Origin: an uncultured Oscillospiraceae bacterium
GTDB lineage: Bacteria > Bacillota > Clostridia > Oscillospirales > Oscillospiraceae
Assembly (NCBI GenBank): GCA_900762005.1
Contig: CAAFEV010000110.1
Span: 1 to 6,778 of the forward strand
Length of the DNA: 6,778 bases
Reading direction: 5' to 3'
In this document: positions 4,468-6,778 of the stretch, piece by piece
How positions within the stretch are numbered: the stretch's first letter is position 1
Layout: the number at the start of each line of letters is the position of its first letter
Translations under genes and position numbers: made by a program
The notes under the pieces: model-generated
Told to the model about the DNA's origin: nothing
Database searches by the model: none
Seen by the model: the letters and a program-made list of their open reading frames with translations, nothing else

Positions 4468-4476
4468 CCTTTCAGT

Positions 4477-5337
4477 TCAAATCAGCAACGCGAGCGTCCC
4501 GGCGGTAATCAAGCCCAAGCCGACTGCCGCTTTGGCACTCAACCGCTCTTTGAAAACAATAAATGAGAACGCAATCGTCACAAGGATGCTCAGCTTATCA
4601 ATCGGCACCACCACGCCTGCGATTCCATCCTTGAGTGCGCGGTAGTAGCACAGCCACGAGGCACCTGTTGCCAGACCGGAAAGGCAGATAAAGCCAAGCT
4701 CGCGCTTGGAAACCTTACGCACCTCACGTTGTTTACCTGTGACAAATACGACAACCCATGCCATCACCAGTACCACGCCGGTACGGATTGCGGTACCGAG
4801 GTTGGACTCCACGCCGTCGATACCGATTTTACCTAAAATCGCGGTCAGGGCGGCAAAAACAGCGGAGAGCAGCGCATAAATCAGCCACGCCCTGCTTTTC
4901 GTCTCCTGTTTTTGCAACGGACGTTTTTGTATCATCAAGAACGTCCCCGCAGCAATCACGACCATGCACGCGGCCTTGAGCCAAGTAAGCTTTTCGCCCA
5001 AAAAAACGAAAGCGAGCAGCATGGTCAGTACAGTGCTCGACTTGTCAATTGGCGCGACCTTGTTGACATTGCCGAGCTGCAAGGCGCGAAAATAGCACAG
5101 CCACGACGCGCCTGTTGCCAAGCCCGAGAGCACAAGAAACACCCAAGTTTTCGCGGAAATGGCGAAAAATTCGCCCTGGGAGCCGACAAGCAGCACCATG
5201 CCCCACGAAAAGGCGAGTACAACCACGGTGCGGATGGCGGTTGCCACATTCGAGTCAGTCTGCTTAATCCCGCATTTTGCGAGGATAGACACCAGCCCCG
5301 CGAACACCGCCGAGGCGAACGCAAACACAATCCACAT
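4477..5337 (-). CDS. EamA-family (DMT superfamily) membrane transporter
   Basis: This is a 286-aa integral membrane protein of the drug/metabolite transporter superfamily, with about ten predicted hydrophobic helices in two homologous EamA halves. The halves are strikingly alike: SNVATAIRTVVVL and SNLGTAIRTGVVL, then GLATGASWLCY-F/Y-RAL at residues 72-86 and again at 221-235, exactly 149 residues apart, then APIDKSSTVLT and VPIDKLSILVT, and GEKLTWLKA and KERLSAKAA. Family members usually export small metabolites or amino acids; the substrate here cannot be told. The ATG at 5337 is chosen because AAGGA lies 6 nt upstream; the TTG at 5343 would sit on top of that site. It lies downstream of pgi on the same strand, behind a hairpin, so it may be expressed by read-through or separately. 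Family is confident; cargo is not. Confidence 0.92.
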   Translation of the reverse strand: MWIVFAFASAVFAGLVSILAKCGIKQTDSNVATAIRTVVVLAFSWGMVLLVGSQGEFFAISAKTWVFLVLSGLATGASWLCYFRALQLGNVNKVAPIDKSSTVLTMLLAFVFLGEKLTWLKAACMVVIAAGTFLMIQKRPLQKQETKSRAWLIYALLSAVFAALTAILGKIGIDGVESNLGTAIRTGVVLVMAWVVVFVTGKQREVRKVSKRELGFICLSGLATGASWLCYYRALKDGIAGVVVPIDKLSILVTIAFSFIVFKERLSAKAAVGLGLITAGTLALLI

Positions 5338-5362
5338 AAGCAATCCTTCTTTCTATCCTGTC

Positions 5363-5403
5363 AAAAGCCATGTGCCGTTCGGAGAACGCCCCCGAACGGC
5401 ACA
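5363..5403 (-). terminator. Intrinsic terminator after pgi
   Basis: Reading the minus strand, TGTGCCGTTCGG (5403-5392) pairs perfectly over 12 bp with CCGAACGGCACA (5382-5371), with a 9-nt loop. The stem is followed within four bases by a TTTT run (5366-5363). It begins about 19 bases after the pgi stop and separates pgi from the transporter gene. The short T-run may allow some read-through. Confidence 0.75.
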
Positions 5404-5421
5404 AAACGCCTTCAAATTCCA

Positions 5422-6714
5422 TCAATACCCCGGCTTACAGAGCAGCTTAAACATATTTTTCTTATAAAACTCCACACCCGGCTGATTAAACGGATTAACG
5501 CCAAGCAAATAGGCGGAGATACCGCACGCAAGCTCGAAGAAATAGAACAGCTCACCGAGCGTATCGCCGTCTACCTCATCGGTCTGCAGCACCATAACGG
5601 GGACGCCGCCGTCCACATGGGCATTGAGCGTGCCGAGGAAGGCCTTCTCCTCGACGAAGTCGAGCGTCTTGCCCTCCAGATAATTCAAGCCGTCGAGATT
5701 TTTCCAGTCCACCTGAATGGCGGTGCGCTTACGCGGCGGCGTAAAGCGGACAACCGTCTCGAACAGATTGCGTTCGCCCTGTTGAATCATCTGTCCAAGG
5801 GAGTGCAAATCTGCGGTAAACTCCGCCGTAGCCGGGAAAATACCCTTCCCCTCCTTGCCCTCGCTCTCGCCGAAGAGCTGCTGCCACCAGCCTGCGAAAT
5901 AGCGGAACGACGGCTCATAGCAGCACAGCATTTCAATCTGCTTGCCCTTGCGGTAGAGCAGATTGCGGATGGCGGCATATTGCCACGCCGGATTTTCAAA
6001 CGAGCGGACGTCCAGCTCTTTTTTTGCTCTTGCCGCGCCGAGCATCACATCGGTCGGGCTGATACCGGCGACTGCCATCGGCAGCAGACCCACGGCAGTC
6101 AGAACGCTGTAGCGGCCGCCGACATCGGGCGGAATGACAAAGGTCTCGTAGCCCTCCTCGGCAGCCATCTGCCGCAGCGCGCCCTTATGCGGGTCGGTCG
6201 TGACGTAAATACGCTTTTTTGCCTTTTCCGCGCCGTATTTACGCTCCAGCATCCAGCGCAGTGCCCGTGTGGCAATCGCCGGCTCGGTTGTCGTGCCGGA
6301 TTTTGAAATAATGTTGATGGAAAAATCCTTGCCGTCGAGCAAATCGCAAAGCTCATTCCACGCCCTTGTAGAAAGGTTGTTGCCCGCAAAAAAGACCTGC
6401 GGGTCTTTATTTGAAAGATTGTGGTTCTGCCCCTTGACCAACTCAATTGCGGCACGCGGACCGAGGTAGGAGCCGCCGATGCCGACCACCACAAACACCT
6501 GCGAATCGCTGCGAATGCGTTCGGCGGCCTTACGGATACGGATCATTTCCTCCGTCTCCTCGAAGGTCGGCAGATGCAGCCAACCGAGGAAATCATTGCC
6601 GGGGCCCTTGCCCTCGGTCAGCGTTTTATGCGCCTGAAAAACCTCCGGCTCCACATCCAGCAAATCCGGCAGAGAAAGCCCGTTCCAAACGTTGGAGATA
6701 TCAACCTTAATCAA
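5422..6714 (-). CDS. pgi: Glucose-6-phosphate isomerase
   Basis: This cytoplasmic enzyme interconverts glucose 6-phosphate and fructose 6-phosphate in glycolysis and gluconeogenesis. At 430 aa it belongs to the shorter Firmicutes-type PGI class (about 450 aa in Bacillus). Key motifs are intact: GIGGSYLGPRAA at 78-89, the phosphate-binding SKSGTTTEP at 137-145, DVGGRYSVLT at 197-206 (PGI signature 1), FGESEGKEGKG at 281-291 with the catalytic-glutamate region, DLHSLGQ at 302-308, and NPFNQPGVEFYKK at 407-419 (signature 2 with the catalytic lysine). The start is a TTG at 6714: an in-frame TGA at 6730-6732 allows no longer form, no ATG occurs before residue 57, and AAGGGG lies about 8 nt upstream. 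It has its own candidate promoter at 6745-6773 and a terminator hairpin after it. Confidence 0.97.
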   Translation of the reverse strand: MIKVDISNVWNGLSLPDLLDVEPEVFQAHKTLTEGKGPGNDFLGWLHLPTFEETEEMIRIRKAAERIRSDSQVFVVVGIGGSYLGPRAAIELVKGQNHNLSNKDPQVFFAGNNLSTRAWNELCDLLDGKDFSINIISKSGTTTEPAIATRALRWMLERKYGAEKAKKRIYVTTDPHKGALRQMAAEEGYETFVIPPDVGGRYSVLTAVGLLPMAVAGISPTDVMLGAARAKKELDVRSFENPAWQYAAIRNLLYRKGKQIEMLCCYEPSFRYFAGWWQQLFGESEGKEGKGIFPATAEFTADLHSLGQMIQQGERNLFETVVRFTPPRKRTAIQVDWKNLDGLNYLEGKTLDFVEEKAFLGTLNAHVDGGVPVMVLQTDEVDGDTLGELFYFFELACGISAYLLGVNPFNQPGVEFYKKNMFKLLCKPGY

Positions 6715-6744
6715 AAAACCCGCCCCTTTTCAGTTTATATCTCT

Positions 6745-6773
6745 ATGTTACAACAAACGAAGAAAAAATACAA
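6745..6773 (-). promoter_or_regulatory. Candidate sigma-A promoter of pgi
   Basis: On the minus strand TTGTAT (6773-6768), a 17-nt spacer and TAACAT (6750-6745) form a plausible housekeeping promoter. Matches are three of six at -35 and four of six at -10. Transcription would begin near 6738, giving a leader of about 24 nt that includes the pgi ribosome binding site. The spacer is T-rich. Upstream sequence is cut off by the window edge. Confidence 0.5.
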
Positions 6774-6778
6774 CACTC

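Noticed and set aside
5359..5364. Perfect minus-strand TTGACA as a promoter -35 box for the transporter gene
   Set aside because: A 17-nt spacer would put the -10 box on the start codon, with no TATAAT-like sequence there and no room for the ribosome binding site in the transcript.
4912..6306. 464-codon plus-strand open frame opposite pgi and the transporter gene
   Set aside because: It spans two unrelated minus-strand genes and their terminator. pgi motifs on the other strand are unmistakable, and the plus-strand product resembles nothing.

Overview
The window looks like a core-chromosome segment of an endospore-forming, fairly GC-rich member of the Clostridia, probably near the Oscillospiraceae/Ruminococcaceae. 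This rests on a clear sporulation sigma factor SigG, a YlmC/YmxH-family sporulation protein, Firmicutes-style Shine-Dalgarno sequences and frequent TTG/GTG start choices. The family-level placement is inference. No tRNA, rRNA, CRISPR array, transposase or attachment site is visible, and no gene-free stretch exceeds 300 bases.

Layout: (1) 1-889 holds sigG on the plus strand with a candidate sigma-F-type promoter. (2) 926-2062 holds a tight two-gene unit on the minus strand. Its first gene encodes a membrane-anchored or lipoprotein-like, cysteine-motif, Thr/Pro-rich protein of unknown function. Its second gene encodes a single-cluster radical SAM protein of the PflA-activase type. This is the least conventional part of the window. 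(3) 2204-2482 holds a ylmC/ymxH-family gene, divergent from that unit. (4) 2514-4408 is the rpsB-tsf (ribosomal protein S2 / EF-Ts) transcription unit. It has a strong sigma-A promoter, a structured leader of about 118 nt with mutually exclusive pairings, an intergenic attenuator-like hairpin and a 16-bp terminator stem. (5) 4477-6714 on the minus strand holds pgi (glucose-6-phosphate isomerase) followed by an EamA-family transporter gene, with a hairpin terminator between them.

How the genes work together: sigG and ylmC belong to sporulation, and from memory they are commonly neighbours in Clostridia; here the minus-strand pair sits between them. rpsB and tsf supply translation machinery. 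pgi is central carbon metabolism, and the EamA exporter has no clear functional link to it. The radical SAM / Cys-motif pair is the best candidate for an undescribed system: coupled translation suggests that the two products act together, but the substrate cannot be read from the sequence.
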